A stretch of 64,000 nt of DNA from Trebonia sp964581815 (GCA_964581815.1 CAZORE010000006.1:1-64000), one strand, 5' to 3'. Positions 1 to 8,677 are shown, counted from the first letter of the stretch. Program-made: numbers and translations. Notes: generated from the letters alone by a model not told the origin.

Positions 1-3000
1 CGATCGAATAGATGTCGTGGTGCGGCGGCGGCGAGATCAGGCCGACGCCGGGCGTGGAGTAGCGGGTCTTGGCGATCCACGGGTACACCTTGTGCCCTGG
101 CAGCTGGCCGCCCTCGCCTGGCTTGGCGCCCTGCGCCATCTTGATCTGCAGGTCGTCGGCGTTGACGAGGTACTCGCTCGTCACGCCGAACCGGCCGGAG
201 GCCACCTGCTTGACCGCGGACCGGCGCAGGTCGCCGTTGCGGTCGGGACTGAACCGCTCGGGGTCCTCACCGCCCTCGCCGGTGTTGGAGCGGCCGCCGA
301 GCCGGTTCATCGCGATGGCGAGGGTCTCGTGCGCCTCGGCGGAGATGGACCCGTAGGACATCGCCCCGGTGGCGAACCGCCGCACGACCGACGCGACCGG
401 CTCCACCTCGTCAATCGGGATCGATGAGGAAGCGGCGCTCTCCGCTCCCGCGTCGATCCCCTTGATGCGCAGCAGGCCGCGCAGCGTCTTGAGCTGCGCC
501 GACTGGTCGTCGACCAGCGCGGTGTACTCCTTGAAGATCTCGTAGCGGCGGCTGCGCGTGGCGTGCTGCAGCTTGAACACGGTCTCCGGGTTGAACAGGT
601 GCGGCTCGCCGTCACGGCGCCACTGGTACTCACCGCCAGTCTCCAGCCGCCGGTGGATGAGGCCGGCCGACAAACCCGGCCCGCCCGCGCCTACCCCGGC
701 GACCGCGGCGCGGCGGGCCGCCTCCTGGGCGAGCACGTCGAACCCGACACCGGACAGCCGCGAGGCCGTGCCGGCGAAGCAGGTGCCGATGACGTCCTCG
801 CCAAGGCCGATCGCCTCGAAGATCTGCGCCCCGGTGTAGGACGCGACGGTGGACACGCCCATCTTGGACATGACCTTGAGCACGCCCTTGTTGAGTGCCT
901 TGATCAGGTTCAGCTCCGCCTTGTCCGGGGTGACCGCCTTGTCGTGCGCACCAGGGCCGCCGGCACTGGCGAGCTCACCGCGGGCGGCCAGGTCGCGGAC
1001 CGTCTCGATCGCCAGGTACGGGCAGACCGCCGCGGCGCCGAACCCGACGAGCAACGCGATGTGATGGCACTCGCGCGCGTCGCCGGACTCGACGATCAGG
1101 CCGACCCGGGTCCGGGTCTTCTCCCTGATGAGATGGTGGTGGACCGCGCCGGTGAGCAGCAGCGACGGGATCGGCACCAGCCGGCTGGGAACAGCCGACG
1201 ACGACTCGCGGTCGGAGAGCACGATCAGCCGGGCACCGTTGAATATCGCCGTGGTCACCTCGGCGCAGATCTCGGCGAGCCGCGTCCGCAGGCCGTCGCC
1301 CGGGTTAGCAGCACTGGCCGCCGGGTCGAACCGGCCGTCGACGACGTGGGCGGCGAAGCCGGGCATGTTCCCGTTGTCGTTGATGTGCACCAGCTTGGCG
1401 AGGTCCTGCTCGCCGATCACCGGGAACGGCAGCACGACCTGGCGGCACGACGCCGGGCCGGGCTCCAGCAGGTTCTGCTCCGGGCCCGTCGTAGTGCTCA
1501 GCGAGGTGACGAGCTCCTCGCGGATCGCGTCCAGCGGCGGGTTGGTGACCTGCGCGAACAGCTGGGTGAAGTAGTCGTAGACCAGCCGCGGGCGGTCCGA
1601 GAGCACGGCGACGGGGGTGTCGGTGCCCATCGAGCCGATCGGCTCCGCGCCGGCCCGGGCCATCGGGGAGAGGATGACGCGCAGCTCCTCTTCCGTGTAG
1701 CCGAAGGTGCGCTGCCTGGTGAGCAGGTCCGCCGCGGAGGGGACGTGCCGTTCCCGGTCGGGCAGGTCATCCAGGTGCACCTGGCCTGCGTGCAGCCAGT
1801 CCTGGTAGGGGTGCTGCACCGCGAGCTCGGCCTTGACCTCCTCGTCCTCGACGATCCGGCCCGCGGCCGTGTCCGCGAGGAAGATCCTGCCCGGCTGGAG
1901 GCGCCCCCGGCGCACCACGCGGGCGGGCTCGATGTCGAGCACCCCGACCTCGCTGGCCAAGACCACCAGGCCGTCGGCGGTTACCCAGTACCGGCCGGGG
2001 CGCAGCCCGTTACGGTCGAGCACGGCGCCGATCACGGTGCCGTCGGTGAACGCGATCAGCGCGGGCCCGTCCCACGGCTCCATCAGCGCCGCGTGGAACT
2101 GGTAGAAGGAGCGGCGCTTGTCGTCCATCTCCTCATGGTTCTCCCACGGCTCGGGGATCATCATGAGCAGCGCGTGCGGCAGCGACCGGCCGCCGAGGTG
2201 CAGCAGTTCGAGGCACTCGTCGAACGAGCCGGAGTCCGAGCCGTCCGGGTCGATGATCGGGAACAGCCGCTCGATGCCGCGGCCCGACTTCGACGCCGGG
2301 ATCAGCGGCGACTCGAGCATCGCCTCGCGGGCGCGCATCCAGTTCCTGTTGCCCTGCACGGTGTTGATCTCGCCGTTGTGCGCGATGTACCGGTACGGGT
2401 GCGACCGCGGCCAGGACGGGAACGTGTTGGTGGAGAACCGGGAGTGGACCAGGGCGAGGTTGCTCTCGTACCGCTCGTCGGACAGGTCGGGGAAGAACGG
2501 CTCGACCTGCGGCGCGGACAGCATGCCCTTGTAGACGATGGTCCGGCAGGACAGGCTCGCGAAGTAGACCCGGGCCTCGTGCTCGGCCCGCTTGCGCAGG
2601 CAGAAGGCGAGGCGGTCGAGCACCAGGCCGCATTCACCGGCGGTGCCCGCCACGAACAGCTGGGCCAGGTGCGGCAGCGCCTCGCGCGCGCCCGGGCCGC
2701 AGGCGGCGACATCGACCGGGACATCACGCCAGCCGAGGACGGTCAGCCCCTCGTCGGCGGCGAGGACGGCGACCTCGGCGCAGGCACGCGCGCGTTCCGC
2801 CTCGTCAAGCGGCAGGAACGCCAGGCCGGCCGCGTAGCTGCCCGCCTCGGGCAGTTCGAACCCGGTGACCGCGCGGAAGAACGCGTCGGGAACCTGGGTG
2901 ACGATGCCGGCGCCGTCGCCGGTGTCCGGGTCGGCGCCCGCCGCGCCGCGGTGCTCGAGGTTGCAAAGAACGCGCAAGGCATTGGCCACGACGCCGTGGC

Positions 3001-3160
3001 CGCCCTTGGCTCGCAGGTCGGCGACGAGGCCGACGCCGCAGGCGTCGTGCTCGAACCGGCGGTCGTAAAGCGAGCCCCGGAAATCCTGCCGTTCCGGCAG
3101 GTCGCCGGGACGCAGGGCAACACGGGAAGGACTCGGTCCCTCCGTTGCGGCAGGCACCAT
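1..3160 (-). CDS. gltB: Glutamate synthase (NADPH) large subunit, 3' end outside window
   Basis: Makes glutamate from glutamine and 2-oxoglutarate with the small subunit GltD. About 1053 N-terminal residues are present, of roughly 1500 usual in the family; the C-terminal FMN/beta-helix end runs off the left edge. The chosen ATG is preceded by AGGAG at good spacing; an in-frame ATG 18 bp upstream lacks such a site. Residues 38-46 read EHDACGVGL: Cys41 is the expected N-terminal nucleophile of the class II amidotransferase domain after removal of a short propeptide. The following LEHRGAAGADPDTGDGAG stretch is typical of GltB. It lies downstream of trpA on the same strand but across a 640-bp gap with a strong hairpin, so it is probably a separate transcript. 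Family assignment is secure. Confidence 0.95.
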   Translation of the reverse strand, partial: MVPAATEGPSPSRVALRPGDLPERQDFRGSLYDRRFEHDACGVGLVADLRAKGGHGVVANALRVLCNLEHRGAAGADPDTGDGAGIVTQVPDAFFRAVTGFELPEAGSYAAGLAFLPLDEAERARACAEVAVLAADEGLTVLGWRDVPVDVAACGPGAREALPHLAQLFVAGTAGECGLVLDRLAFCLRKRAEHEARVYFASLSCRTIVYKGMLSAPQVEPFFPDLSDERYESNLALVHSRFSTNTFPSWPRSHPYRYIAHNGEINTVQGNRNWMRAREAMLESPLIPASKSGRGIERLFPIIDPDGSDSGSFDECLELLHLGGRSLPHALLMMIPEPWENHEEMDDKRRSFYQFHAALMEPWDGPALIAFTDGTVIGAVLDRNGLRPGRYWVTADGLVVLASEVGVLDIEPARVVRRGRLQPGRIFLADTAAGRIVEDEEVKAELAVQHPYQDWLHAGQVHLDDLPDRERHVPSAADLLTRQRTFGYTEEELRVILSPMARAGAEPIGSMGTDTPVAVLSDRPRLVYDYFTQLFAQVTNPPLDAIREELVTSLSTTTGPEQNLLEPGPASCRQVVLPFPVIGEQDLAKLVHINDNGNMPGFAAHVVDGRFDPAASAANPGDGLRTRLAEICAEVTTAIFNGARLIVLSDRESSSAVPSRLVPIPSLLLTGAVHHHLIREKTRTRVGLIVESGDARECHHIALLVGFGAAAVCPYLAIETVRDLAARGELASAGGPGAHDKAVTPDKAELNLIKALNKGVLKVMSKMGVSTVASYTGAQIFEAIGLGEDVIGTCFAGTASRLSGVGFDVLAQEAARRAAVAGVGAGGPGLSAGLIHRRLETGGEYQWRRDGEPHLFNPETVFKLQHATRSRRYEIFKEYTALVDDQSAQLKTLRGLLRIKGIDAGAESAASSSIPIDEVEPVASVVRRFATGAMSYGSISAEAHETLAIAMNRLGGRSNTGEGGEDPERFSPDRNGDLRRSAVKQVASGRFGVTSEYLVNADDLQIKMAQGAKPGEGGQLPGHKVYPWIAKTRYSTPGVGLISPPPHHDIYSI

Positions 3161-3240
3161 CAACACTCCTGTCGTCATATCTCCGCTGTACTGCGCTTGC
3201 TGCGGTGGGGACGACGCTGGCCCTGCTGCGGTGTAAGTAA

Positions 3241-3256
3241 GTTACATCCACATTAC
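3241..3256 (-). promoter_or_regulatory. Possible GlnR-type operator upstream of gltB
   Basis: On the minus strand this reads GTAAT-6 bp-GTAAC, close to the gTnAC-n6-GaAAC half-site pair described for actinobacterial GlnR. It lies about 80 bp upstream of the gltB start, in a locally AT-richer patch. One imperfect site is weak evidence. Confidence 0.3.
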
Positions 3257-3668
3257 ATGAGTGGTGAATCCCTTTCCAGAGCCGGCTTGTGAGCATTCTG
3301 TAGGGATTTGATGCGCATGTGACGCGTGCCCATTTGGTGGATGACAGCGCCGACGAGCACCGTTGCGTCGTCGGGCACCGCGGGCGCGGAGCCCCAGGGA
3401 AGAACTGGTAGGGAAAGCGATACCCAGCCAAAACAGGCCGAAACCGCCAATTTACCTGGCCTGCCGGGCGCCGCGCGACGGCGCCGCGGCGGCGGCCGCC
3501 CGGTGCCTTGCGACGGTGTCGCCGGGGTACTCCCGGCAGCGCCGCATAACCGCGCGCCGCGGAAATGCCGGTGCCAATGTGGGGAAATTCTCACCGTGCG
3601 CCGCGTGCGGCGTGAGCTGAATCACGGCGCAACGGCAAGCGGCGCGCAGACGCCCGAGGCAGCGTAAG

Positions 3669-3685
3669 CGCTTCTTGCTGTTATC
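3669..3685 (-). repeat. Dispersed 17-bp motif, copy 1
   Basis: Plus-strand sequence CGCTTCTTGCTGTTATC (minus strand GATAACAGCAAGAAGCG). This copy lies in the trpA-gltB gap, on the gltB side of the 22-bp hairpin. Together with copy 2 it flanks that hairpin as a direct repeat. Confidence 0.85.
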
Positions 3686-3718
3686 CGGATCGGGAAGACG
3701 GCGAAACGGTTCCAACAT

Positions 3719-3766
3719 GATGGTGGATAGTTCTGCACACCGGAGTGTGCAGAACTATCCACCATC
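3719..3766. terminator. 22-bp perfect inverted repeat, probable trpA-side terminator
   Basis: Arms 3719-3740 and 3745-3766 are perfectly complementary around the 4-base loop CGGA. It begins 37 bp after the trpA stop, so a transcript leaving the trp operon would form this hairpin. There is no T-run in either direction, as is common for actinobacterial terminators. The arms are much less GC-rich than the surroundings, and the length and perfection are unusual, so a mobile-element remnant or recombination site is an alternative. Confidence 0.6.
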
Positions 3767-3790
3767 TTCGGCTTGCCTGGCGAGCGCCAA

Positions 3791-3807
3791 CGCTTCTTGC
3801 TGTTATC
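3791..3807 (-). repeat. Dispersed 17-bp motif, copy 2, overlapping trpA stop
   Basis: CGCTTCTTGCTGTTATC on the plus strand. The TAA stop of trpA (3803-3805) lies inside it, so the motif starts in the last codon and continues into the 3' untranslated region. Confidence 0.9.
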
Positions 3808-4600
3808 CCCGGCGGACGCCCTGAGCCAGATCGGCGGTGAGATCGCGGACCGCCGCGACCGCCTCGGCCGGGGTGCCGGCCTGGGCGAGGCGGCGGACGA
3901 AGGCGGAGCCGACGATCACGCCGTCCGCGAACCCGGCGACCTCCCTGGCCTGGGCGCCGGTGGAGACGCCAAGCCCGACGGCGGCCGGCAGGTCCGTGTG
4001 CTCGCGGATGCGCGCGACGACGCCGGCCGCGCTCGAGCTCACCGCGTCCCTGGCCCCGGTGATGCCCATCAGGCTGACCGCGTAGACGAAGCCGCGGCAC
4101 AGCCCGGTGATCGCCGCGACGCGCGTCTGCGGCGAGGACGGCGCGACCAGGAAGACGCGGTCCAGGTCGCGGGCGTCGGACGCGTCGAGCCAGGGCTGCG
4201 CCTCCTCAGGGGTCAGGTCCGGGGTGATCAGGCCCGCGCCGCCCGCGCCCGCCAGGTCGCGGGCGAACGCGTCCACGCCGTAGTGGTCGACCGGGTTCCA
4301 GTAGGTCATCACCACCGCGGCGGTGCCCGCGTCGGCGATGGCGCTCACCAGGTCGAAGACGTCCGCGATCTTGGTGCCGCCCTTGAGCGCCCGGTAGACG
4401 GCGTCGGCGATGACCGGGCCGTCCATCAGCGGGTCGGAGTAGGGCAGGCCGACCTCGATGACGTCGGCGCCCGCCTCGGCCATGGCCAGGGCGGCCCGGA
4501 TCGCGGTCTGCTTATCGGGGAAGCCGGCCGGCAGGTAGCCGACAAGCGCGGCGCGGTTCTCGGCGGCGGCCTTCTCGAAGGCCACGGCGACGGTACTCAT
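3803..4600 (-). CDS. trpA: Tryptophan synthase alpha chain
   Basis: Cleaves indole-3-glycerol phosphate to indole and glyceraldehyde-3-phosphate and passes indole to TrpB. The product is 265 residues, normal for the family. Visible hallmarks are the YLPAGFPD segment near the N-terminus, the catalytic Glu and Asp in DVIEVGLPYSDPLMDGP, and the phosphate-binding GVSTG loop near residue 210. The ATG at 4600 is preferred; a TTG at 4612 extends the frame by four codons but abuts the trpB stop with no room for a ribosome site. The gap to the trpB stop is 15 bp, so the two are co-transcribed. The gene ends with VRRG and a TAA that forms part of the dispersed 17-bp motif. Confidence 0.95.
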   Translation of the reverse strand: MSTVAVAFEKAAAENRAALVGYLPAGFPDKQTAIRAALAMAEAGADVIEVGLPYSDPLMDGPVIADAVYRALKGGTKIADVFDLVSAIADAGTAAVVMTYWNPVDHYGVDAFARDLAGAGGAGLITPDLTPEEAQPWLDASDARDLDRVFLVAPSSPQTRVAAITGLCRGFVYAVSLMGITGARDAVSSSAAGVVARIREHTDLPAAVGLGVSTGAQAREVAGFADGVIVGSAFVRRLAQAGTPAEAVAAVRDLTADLAQGVRRG

Positions 4601-4615
4601 TCTCAGGCTCAATCC

Positions 4616-5836
4616 TCACACACCGAAGTAGGCGGACGCGGTGGCCACGTCCTTGTCGCCGCGGCCGGACAGGTTGACCAGGATCAGGGCGTCCGGGCCG
4701 AGCTCGCGGCCGAGTCGCATGGCGCCGGCCACCGCGTGCGCGGACTCAAGGGCGGGGATGATCCCCTCGGTCTTGCAGAGGGCCGCGAACCCCTCCATCG
4801 CCTCGCTGTCGCTCACGCTGCGGTACTCGGCGCGGCCCGCGTCCTTGAGCCAGGAGTGCTCGGGCCCGACACCCGGGTAGTCGAGCCCGGCCGAGATCGA
4901 GTGCGTGTCGAGGGTCTGGCCCTCCGTGTCCTGCAGCACGTAGGTGCGCATGCCGTGCAGCACGCCCGGGGTGCCCAGGGTCAGCGTGGCCGCCGACCGC
5001 TCGGGGCGGCCGTCGCCGTCGCCGCCGGCCTCGCAGCCGATGAGCCGGACGCCCTCGTCCGGTATGAACGCGTGGAAGATGCCGATCGCGTTGCTGCCGC
5101 CGCCGACGCAGGCGACGACGGCGTCCGGCAGCCGCCCGGCGCGGTCGAGCACCTGCTGGCGCGCCTCGATGCCGATGACCCGCTGGAAGTCGCGCACCAT
5201 CATCGGGAACGGGTGCGGGCCGCCCACGCTGCCGATGCAGTAGTGGGTGTTGTCCACGGTGGTCACCCAGTCGCGGAACGCCTCGTTCATGGCGTCCTTG
5301 AGGGTCCTGGTGCCCGCGGTGACCGGCACGACGGTCGCGCCGAGCATCCGCATCCGCGACACGTTCAGCGCCTGGCGGCGGGTGTCTTCCTCGCCCATGT
5401 AGACCACGCACTCAAGGCCGAGCAGCGCGCACGCGGTCGCGGTCGCCACGCCGTGCTGGCCGGCGCCGGTCTCGGCGATCACCCGCGTCTTGCCCATCCG
5501 CTTGGTGAGCAGCACCTGGCCGAGCACGTTGTTGATCTTGTGGGACCCGGTGTGCGCCAGGTCCTCGCGCTTGAGCAGGACGCGCGCGCCACCCGCGAAC
5601 TCGCGGCCGAACCGCTTGGCCTCGCTGAGCAGAGTGGGCCGCGCGGCGTAGTTCTTGAGCAGGTCCGTCAGCTCCGCCGTGAACTCCGGGTCGTTCCGCG
5701 CGGCCTCGTACTCCTTGGCGAGCTGCTCGATGGCCGCCATCAGCGACTCGGGTGCGAACAGGCCGCCGTACGCGCCGAAGTGACCGCTGCGGTCAGGAAC
5801 TGGGCTGATGTCGGGTTCTGCGGGTGCGCTACTCAC
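4616..5836 (-). CDS. trpB: Tryptophan synthase beta chain
   Basis: PLP enzyme that condenses indole with serine to give tryptophan, in an alpha2-beta2 complex with TrpA. The 406-residue length is typical. The PLP lysine is in HTGSHKINN (about residue 100), the phosphate-binding glycine loop is GGGSNAIG (about 245), and the N-terminal GHFGAYGGLFAPE matches TrpB1 rather than TrpB2. It sits between trpC (60 bp upstream) and trpA. Confidence 0.96.
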   Translation of the reverse strand: MSSAPAEPDISPVPDRSGHFGAYGGLFAPESLMAAIEQLAKEYEAARNDPEFTAELTDLLKNYAARPTLLSEAKRFGREFAGGARVLLKREDLAHTGSHKINNVLGQVLLTKRMGKTRVIAETGAGQHGVATATACALLGLECVVYMGEEDTRRQALNVSRMRMLGATVVPVTAGTRTLKDAMNEAFRDWVTTVDNTHYCIGSVGGPHPFPMMVRDFQRVIGIEARQQVLDRAGRLPDAVVACVGGGSNAIGIFHAFIPDEGVRLIGCEAGGDGDGRPERSAATLTLGTPGVLHGMRTYVLQDTEGQTLDTHSISAGLDYPGVGPEHSWLKDAGRAEYRSVSDSEAMEGFAALCKTEGIIPALESAHAVAGAMRLGRELGPDALILVNLSGRGDKDVATASAYFGV

Positions 5837-5896
5837 GCCGCAACCCTACCGTGCGAGCGCCGCGGCGCGGACGGCGCCGCTCTGCGCGCTGTCGCC

Positions 5897-6706
5897 CTAC
5901 GGCCGCTCTCCGCGCAGGGCCGGGTGGGACCCGGCGGTCACCAGGTCGGCCACGGCGGCGCGCGGGTCCTTCTCGGTGACCAGGGACTCGCCGACGAGGA
6001 CCGCGTCGGCGCCGGCCGCGGCGTACGCGAGCAGGTCGTGGGGGCCGCGCACGCCGGACTCGGCGATCTTCACGATGCCCTCGGGGATGCGCGGCGCGAG
6101 CCGGGTGAAGATGCTCCGGTCCACCTCGAGCGTGGCCAGGTTGCGCGCGTTCACCCCGATGACCGTGGCTCCCGCGTCGACCGCCCGCTCCACCTCGTCG
6201 TCCGCGTGCACCTCGACCAGCGGCAGCAGGCCGATGGACAGCGCCCGCTCCACCAGTGAGACGAGCGCGGACTGCTCGAGCGCCGCGACGATCAGCAGCA
6301 CCAGGTCCGCGCCGTAGGCCCGGGCCTCCCACAGCTGGTAGGAGCTGACCACGAAGTCCTTGCGGAGCACCGGGATCTGCACGGCCCGCCGGACGGCGGC
6401 CAGGTCGTCCAGGGACCCGCCGAACCGCCGCTGCTCGGTGAGCACGCTGATCACCCGCGCGCCGCCCGCCTCGTAGTCGCCGGCGAGCGCGGCCGGGTCG
6501 TCGATCGCGGCCATCGAGCCGCGCGACGGGCTGGCGCGCTTCACCTCGGCGATGACGCTGACGCCCTCGGACTTGAGCGCGGCCAGCGCGTCGAGCGGAG
6601 ACGGAGCCTTCCTGGCCTGGTCCTTCAGATGCTCAATCGAGACGCGCGACTGGCGTTCTGCCAGGTCAGCACGTACTCCTTCGAGGATCTCGTCGAGCAC
6701 AGTCAC
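5897..6706 (-). CDS. trpC: Indole-3-glycerol phosphate synthase
   Basis: Closes the indole ring: CdRP to indole-3-glycerol phosphate, with loss of CO2 and water. It is 269 residues, a single TIM barrel, not fused to TrpF. The catalytic Glu-Lys pair is in VIAEVKRASPSRG (about residues 51-63), with later active-site strands VLRKDFVV, VLLIVAAL and GVNARNLATLEVD. The GTG start is chosen because it gives the usual MTVLDEIL-type N-terminus; a GAGGAG lies about 14 bp upstream. No trpF is present nearby, consistent with the PriA enzyme encoded at 11.8-12.6 kb supplying that step. Confidence 0.95.
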   Translation of the reverse strand: MTVLDEILEGVRADLAERQSRVSIEHLKDQARKAPSPLDALAALKSEGVSVIAEVKRASPSRGSMAAIDDPAALAGDYEAGGARVISVLTEQRRFGGSLDDLAAVRRAVQIPVLRKDFVVSSYQLWEARAYGADLVLLIVAALEQSALVSLVERALSIGLLPLVEVHADDEVERAVDAGATVIGVNARNLATLEVDRSIFTRLAPRIPEGIVKIAESGVRGPHDLLAYAAAGADAVLVGESLVTEKDPRAAVADLVTAGSHPALRGERP

Positions 6707-6908
6707 CGCGGTTCCGCCGTCTCCTCAAATCGGAAATGTTGCGTCACCGATGCTAGCTGCCTCGCGGGCAGCCTCCCGGCGGCCCCCCGGAAGTTTGCCT
6801 TCGCTATGCATTGGTCTTACGTTCACGTGGGGCACGGCGCGCCCCGGTGGCCGCTTCCCGGCCGGCGATCCGGAGTTTACGCGGGCTGGGCGCGCGGCTT
6901 TCCCCTGG

Positions 6909-7691
6909 TCAGCGAGCTGGGCGCGCGGGCGGCGGCGTGTTTTCCGCTGGATCGTCCGCGGTCGGGTCCTCGCCGCCGTTCAGCGACTCCCACATGGTGG
7001 CCGCGTCGAGCGGGCGCGGCGATGCGCCCCGCACGTCCGGCGCGTCCGCCCGGTCGGCCGCGTCCCGGGTTCCCGGGGCGTCGTACCTGGCGGACATCAC
7101 CGGCCAGCCGGGGCCGCGCAGCGCCGTGCCCAGGCCCGCGATGAACACAAGCAGCGCGCCGGCGAGGACGGCGACGTGCCAGGGCGTGCCGGTCATGAAC
7201 GCCTGCGCGGTCGACCCGGACACGACGAGCGCGCCGCCACCGGTCGAGCCGCTCGTGGTTGACCCGGCCGCGCCGGAGAAGGCCGCGGACCCGGGCGAGG
7301 CGACCTTGGACGCGGCCACGTTGATGACGGTCGCGGCGGTGACCGAGGTCATGACGGCCGCGCCGGCGCCGGCGCCGAACAGCGCGAGCAGCACGCCCGC
7401 GGCCCGCCGCAGGGCTCCCCTGGTGGCGATGACCGCGGCCAGGCCCGCCAGGGCAGCGAGGGCGAGCGCGCCGGCCAGCGGCACGAGGTCGGTGCCGGAC
7501 ACGTTGACCACCTGCGAGGTAAGCGGCTTGGGCGGGGTGAAGACCGCCTGCGCCCACCGCTGCCTGAGCGCCAGGAGGATGAGCGCGGCCCCGGCGGCCC
7601 CGGCCAGCAGGGCGAAGCTGTACTCGCGCCTTGTCTGTCCCGCCCGCCCGCCCGGATGTCCCGCCGGCCCGGCCGGCCGCGCGCCACTCAT
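6909..7691 (-). CDS. Trp-associated membrane protein (TIGR02234-like)
   Basis: A 260-residue membrane protein with four predicted hydrophobic segments (around residues 24-42, 68-88, 92-112 and 165-186), a conserved FTPPKPL region after the first, and a charged Pro/Ala-rich C-terminal tail. This topology and its position between hisI and trpC match the actinobacterial Trp-operon-associated membrane family, whose role is unknown. Its ATG overlaps the hisI TGA as ATGA, so translation is probably coupled. It is followed by a 200-bp gap before trpC. The gene usually sits behind trpE; trpE is absent here. Confidence 0.8.
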   Translation of the reverse strand: MSGARPAGPAGHPGGRAGQTRREYSFALLAGAAGAALILLALRQRWAQAVFTPPKPLTSQVVNVSGTDLVPLAGALALAALAGLAAVIATRGALRRAAGVLLALFGAGAGAAVMTSVTAATVINVAASKVASPGSAAFSGAAGSTTSGSTGGGALVVSGSTAQAFMTGTPWHVAVLAGALLVFIAGLGTALRGPGWPVMSARYDAPGTRDAADRADAPDVRGASPRPLDAATMWESLNGGEDPTADDPAENTPPPARPAR

Positions 7692-8080
7692 GCGCGGGCC
7701 GCCTCCGGCCTCATCCCGGTCACGCTGTCGAGCACGTCGGCGTCGAAGCAGGTGCGGTCGCCGGTGTGGCAGGCGGCGCCCACCTGGTCAACCTTGACGA
7801 GCACCGTGTCACCGTCGCAGTCGAGCGCCACCGACTTGACCCACTGCTGGTGCCCGGAGGTGTCGCCCTTGACCCAGTACTCCTGGCGGCTGCGCGACCA
7901 GTAGGTGCACCGGCCCGTGGTGAGAGTGCGGTGCAGCGCCTCGTCGTCCATCCACCCGACCATCAGCACCTCGCCGGTGTCGTACTGCTGCGCGACGGCG
8001 GGGACCAGGCCGTCGGCGTCCCGCTTGAGCCGGGACGCGATCTTGGGGTCCAGGTTCGACGGGCGCACTGCCTCTGTCAT
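7688..8080 (-). CDS. hisI: Phosphoribosyl-AMP cyclohydrolase
   Basis: Third step of histidine synthesis, opening the adenine ring of PR-AMP. The product is 130 residues, a stand-alone cyclohydrolase not fused to HisE. The metal-site motifs are DCDGDTVLVKVDQ and GAACHTGDRTCF, and the substrate region reads YWSRSRQEYWVKGDTSGH. The ATG at 8080 has AGGAG seven bases upstream; an in-frame ATG 15 bp further upstream overlaps that site and is less likely. It is separated from hisF by a 3-kb insert of unrelated genes. Confidence 0.95.
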   Translation of the reverse strand: MTEAVRPSNLDPKIASRLKRDADGLVPAVAQQYDTGEVLMVGWMDDEALHRTLTTGRCTYWSRSRQEYWVKGDTSGHQQWVKSVALDCDGDTVLVKVDQVGAACHTGDRTCFDADVLDSVTGMRPEAARA

Positions 8081-8212
8081 GGTGGGGCTCCTCATCGGGC
8101 TTGCCGCCCCGGTCCGGGGCCACCCTTACAGCCTATGATCTGCCCGCTCCGCCGCGGCAACAGGTTTGCGGCCGGCCTCGCCGGCGAACAGCTGCTGAAA
8201 CCAACTCTATAT

Positions 8213-8227
8213 GACTACGATGTAGTC
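8213..8227. promoter_or_regulatory. Inverted repeat abutting antitoxin start, likely autoregulatory operator
   Basis: GACTAC-GAT-GTAGTC is a perfect 6-bp dyad that ends one base before the GTG start at 8228, with the AT-rich CTATAT just upstream as a possible -10 box. With no ribosome site between, translation may be leaderless and an operator-bound antitoxin would block transcription directly. Confidence 0.5.
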
Positions 8228-8674
8228 GTGGCTAAGAAGGCGCCGACTCCCGTGCGATTCGACATGATGGTGGCCGACCGGCTGCAGGTCTTCGTGTCCG
8301 TCAACCACGGCCTGTCGCTGTCGGCGGCCGCCAACATGCTGGTGGACGAAGGACTGCGGATGATGGAACACCCGGGTGTGCTGTTCCGGCCGGGACCAAC
8401 CGGCCGGCGGGCCGGGCTGGCCGCCGGCCCCGACGTGTGGGAGGTCGTGCGGGCCGTCAGGTCCGCACGGGCCGCCGAGCCCGAACTCGGCGAGCAGGAG
8501 CTGCTCGCGATGCTCGCGGAGAACACCGGCGTGCCCGTCCGCATGATCCGCGTGGCCACCGGCTACTGGGCCGCCTACCCGGAGGAGATCGACGCGGAGA
8601 TCGCCGCCGCGGACGCCGCCGAGGAGAGCGCCGAGCGGGCGTGGCGGCGCGAGCGGGAACTGCTCGGCGGGTGA
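8228..8674 (+). CDS. Antitoxin-like protein (DUF433-type) of a DUF5615 pair
   Basis: A 148-residue protein starting VAKKAPTPVRFDMMVADRL. The N-terminal third has a short beta/helix stretch plausible for DNA binding. The central GVLFRPGPTGRRAGLAAGPDVWEVV and the helical HTH-like remainder (VRMIRVATGYWAAYP) match proteins regularly found upstream of DUF5615 PIN-like genes. The GTG is chosen because the frame upstream runs into the palindrome and the GTG begins the conserved segment. The next gene starts 3 bp after the stop. Inference: it neutralises the product of that gene and represses its own promoter. Pair function is not proven. Confidence 0.7.
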   Translation: MAKKAPTPVRFDMMVADRLQVFVSVNHGLSLSAAANMLVDEGLRMMEHPGVLFRPGPTGRRAGLAAGPDVWEVVRAVRSARAAEPELGEQELLAMLAENTGVPVRMIRVATGYWAAYPEEIDAEIAAADAAEESAERAWRRERELLGG

Positions 8675-8677
8675 GCC

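Larger units (their letters stand above)
3161..3802. other. Long intergenic gap between trpA and gltB
   Basis: No convincing gene: the open frames here have no ribosome binding site and no recognisable product. The stretch holds a 22-bp perfect hairpin (3719-3766), two copies of a dispersed 17-bp motif flanking that hairpin (3669-3685 and 3791-3807), and a possible nitrogen-regulator box upstream of gltB (3241-3256). Part of it, around 3225-3300, is less GC-rich than its surroundings and is the likely gltB promoter region. In many actinomycetes lgt lies between trpA and gltB; nothing like it is visible here. Confidence 0.6.

Noticed and set aside
563..3292. A 909-codon plus-strand open frame opposite gltB
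   Set aside because: Composition is an Arg/Gly/Val-rich shadow typical of the strand opposite a high-GC gene; gltB motifs are intact on the minus strand.
3253..3718. Small ORFs in the trpA-gltB gap
   Set aside because: Several overlap on both strands, none has a ribosome site, and none shows a recognisable protein; composition is not gene-like.
3669..3807. CRISPR-like repeat-spacer array
   Set aside because: Only two motif copies here, about 105 bp apart around a hairpin; the other four are tens of kb away and there are no cas genes.
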